Below are positions 62,809 to 64,000 of a stretch of DNA of 64,000 nucleotides, piece by piece. The stretch comes from Leptolyngbya iicbica LK. GTDB taxonomy: Bacteria > Cyanobacteriota > Cyanobacteriia > Phormidesmidales > Phormidesmidaceae. Numbering within the stretch: position 1 is the first letter of the stretch; each line of letters opens with the position of its first letter. Below the pieces are notes generated by a model. It saw nothing but the letters and a program-made list of their open reading frames with translations. It did no database searches and was not told the DNA's origin. The stretch lies in the NCBI RefSeq assembly GCF_004212215.1, contig NZ_QVFV01000006.1, positions 120,805-184,804 on the forward strand. The letters run 5' to 3'. A program made the position numbers and the translations under genes.

Positions 62809-63336
62809 ATGACCACCCCAAACCCTGTCACCCCCGGCCAATACCGCATCGTTGCGGGCTTTGCCGGATTCCTCATCCTCATTGGTGCTGCCCTCAGCAT
62901 CTTTGGCGTCTTCTTTCTCAAAACCGCCTTCGCCAGTTACGGCTGGCCCAGCGCCTCTGGCACCGTCCAGGCGATTACCGCCCCGCTATATCGCTCTGAA
63001 TACAATGGCAGCCGCCGCACCTACGTGTATGAGGTGACCTATGGGTATGAGGTGAATGCGATTGCCTATACGGGCGATCGCTACTCCCTGGGCGAAGGCT
63101 CCACCGCGAGTCGACCGTACGACACCGCTCGCGAAGCGGAGCAGGCGGGCCTCGAAGCGTATCCCCTCGGCAGCGCCATCACCGTCTACTACGATCCGCA
63201 GAGCCCCACCGAAGCCGTGCTCAAACGCGGCCCGAATGTTGGCACCTATGCGCCGCTGATCATGGGGCTGTTCTTTTTGCCCTGTGGGGTCCTGTTCCTC
63301 AAAGTGTTGCCCCAGCTCAAGCAACCCGCAGGCTAA
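62809..63336 (+). CDS. DUF3592 membrane protein
   Basis: A 175-residue protein with an N-terminal membrane helix (IVAGFAGFLILIGAALSIFG), an extracytoplasmic beta-rich domain (SASGTVQAITAPLYRSEYNG, YVYEVTYGYEVNAIAYTGDR, ITVYYDPQSPTEAVLKRGPN), and a C-terminal helix (APLIMGLFFLPCGVLFLKVL). This is the usual DUF3592 layout: two helices enclosing a small domain with the VxYDPxxP motif. The function is unknown. It starts at the ATG at 62809. Confidence 0.88.
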   Translation: MTTPNPVTPGQYRIVAGFAGFLILIGAALSIFGVFFLKTAFASYGWPSASGTVQAITAPLYRSEYNGSRRTYVYEVTYGYEVNAIAYTGDRYSLGEGSTASRPYDTAREAEQAGLEAYPLGSAITVYYDPQSPTEAVLKRGPNVGTYAPLIMGLFFLPCGVLFLKVLPQLKQPAG

Positions 63337-63730
63337 TGGCCGTTCTCTACAAGCACGCTACGAATTGGCTGAGAGAGCTAGCGGGCTAGGGAGGCAGCGG
63401 GGCCAGTATCGGTATAGCAATCCGCAGTCAGGTGCCGAGAGCCCAAGCTTTTACAGAATGCGCATTTAATCTAAGTGTGGACAGCCGTCTCGGCTGTCCC
63501 GGAGCAGGCCATATGCCTGCCCGACAAGCCCCTGTTTTTCTGTCAAAGAGATAAACAGAGCTATCTGCACAACGCTATATCAAGGGTGGGGGGCAGTTTG
63601 CCAGTCATCGGCTGCATGGGGGACTCATGGAATTTGTCGGGGTTTCTCAGCATTTCGTCAGCTAGGGAAGCGGGTTTCGATCTAACTTGAAGTGTCAACC
63701 GATGACATGTAAACATTTCCCTTAGACCCT
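63337..63730. other. Intergenic region containing repeat copy B
   Basis: This 394-bp gap between the DUF3592 and GST genes is largely occupied by the inverted copy of the 89-bp repeat and its second hairpin (63411-63526). No gene is supported. Confidence 0.5.
63411..63526 (-). repeat. Dispersed composite repeat, copy B (inverted)
   Basis: 63411-63446 is the exact reverse complement of the 36-bp block at 56-91. 63479-63499 is the palindrome GGACAGCCG-TCT-CGGCTGTCC. An extra hairpin GCAGGC-catat-GCCTGC (63504-63520) follows, with CCGACA, and matches 13509-13531 in reverse. This gives the full element: two hairpins, a 32-bp spacer, and the 36-bp block. Confidence 0.85.
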
Positions 63731-64000
63731 ATGCCACAAATTACCGTTCACGGCCCCGCCCTCAGCACCTACGTGCGGACAACGCGCATGATTTTGGAGG
63801 AAACCAATACCCCTTACGAACTCAAGCCCGTCGACATTTTGAGCGGCGAGCAAAATGCCCCCGAATATTTGGCAAAACATCCCTTTGGCAAAGTGCCGAC
63901 GCTGGAAGTTGATGGTCAATATTTGTATGAAACCTGCGCGATCGCTGAGTACCTCGACGCTGCGGTCAACAACGGTGGCTTTACCCCCGACGACCTGATG
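63731..64000 (+). CDS. Glutathione S-transferase (cut by window end)
   Basis: The 90 residues present form the thioredoxin-fold N-terminal domain of a GST: MPQITVHGPALSTYVRTTRM, ILEETNTPYELKPVDILSG, the cis-proline KHPFGKVPTLEVDG, and the glutathione gamma-glutamyl-binding LYETCAIAEYLDAA (Glu followed by Thr in the place of the usual Glu-Ser). The ATG at 63731 gives the family N-terminus. The helical C-terminal domain lies outside the window. It probably acts in glutathione conjugation or reduction; the class is phi-like by eye. Confidence 0.88.
   Translation, partial: MPQITVHGPALSTYVRTTRMILEETNTPYELKPVDILSGEQNAPEYLAKHPFGKVPTLEVDGQYLYETCAIAEYLDAAVNNGGFTPDDLM

Overview
The window is cyanobacterial chromosome. 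It carries petC-petA (cytochrome b6f), psaD (photosystem I), a Pam68-type photosystem assembly factor next to rpsO, a DUF3067 gene and a Ycf20-like DUF565 gene. The octamer GCGATCGC (the HIP1 motif of cyanobacteria) recurs almost everywhere. Gene families, protein sizes and moderately GC-rich codon use fit a filamentous Leptolyngbya-like lineage, but I cannot name a genus from sequence alone. I recognised no rRNA, tRNA, CRISPR array or intact transposase gene.

Layout. 0-4 kb: prs, a DUF3067 gene, and the petC-petA operon with a clear terminator. 4-13.4 kb: an SbcC/Rad50-like ATPase without a CxxC zinc hook, a nine-motif SLH protein, a redoxin, and an RDD/pentapeptide protein followed by a DUF565 gene. 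13.7-18.5 kb: an outer-membrane-barrel-like protein divergent from two paralogous FecR-domain secreted proteins. 18.9-23.5 kb: a zinc-ribbon membrane protein, a ProA paralogue lacking the catalytic cysteine, rpsO-pam68 and ilvA. 23.5-31.7 kb: one 8.2-kb gene for a soluble histidine kinase with about 17 PAS and 2 GAF domains. 32-41 kb: a ligase-associated DEXH helicase, a HAD hydrolase, an FHA protein, trpE, psaD and a DICT-GAF histidine kinase. 41-46 kb: amt and glnN (type III glutamine synthetase), divergent, with a consensus NtcA site on the amt side. With glnB (P-II) at 58 kb these form a nitrogen-assimilation theme.

46.7-54 kb is the accessory region. After pcrA come a MazE-like antitoxin with a MazF-like toxin stopped at codon 5, a UPF0175 gene, an AT-rich HIP1-free two-gene unit (Pepco-like protein plus caspase/winged-helix/GUN4 protein), a decayed HEPN/MNT toxin-antitoxin pair, and an AbiEii-like nucleotidyltransferase cassette lying between two exact 38-bp direct repeats. 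The caspase-GUN4 unit is the best candidate for an under-described system: it looks like a regulated-cell-death or signalling protease joined to a tetrapyrrole-binding fold.

54-64 kb: a Tat/lipoprotein aldo-keto reductase, a 2OG-Fe(II) oxygenase, folC, glnB, a coiled-coil membrane protein, a tandem universal stress protein, an intact DUF433/DUF5615 toxin-antitoxin pair, a broken antitoxin-like/HNH pair, a DUF3592 protein, and the start of a glutathione S-transferase cut by the window end. Several palindromic intergenic repeats occur. One 89-bp element is present in opposite orientation near both ends of the window (3-91 and 63411-63499).
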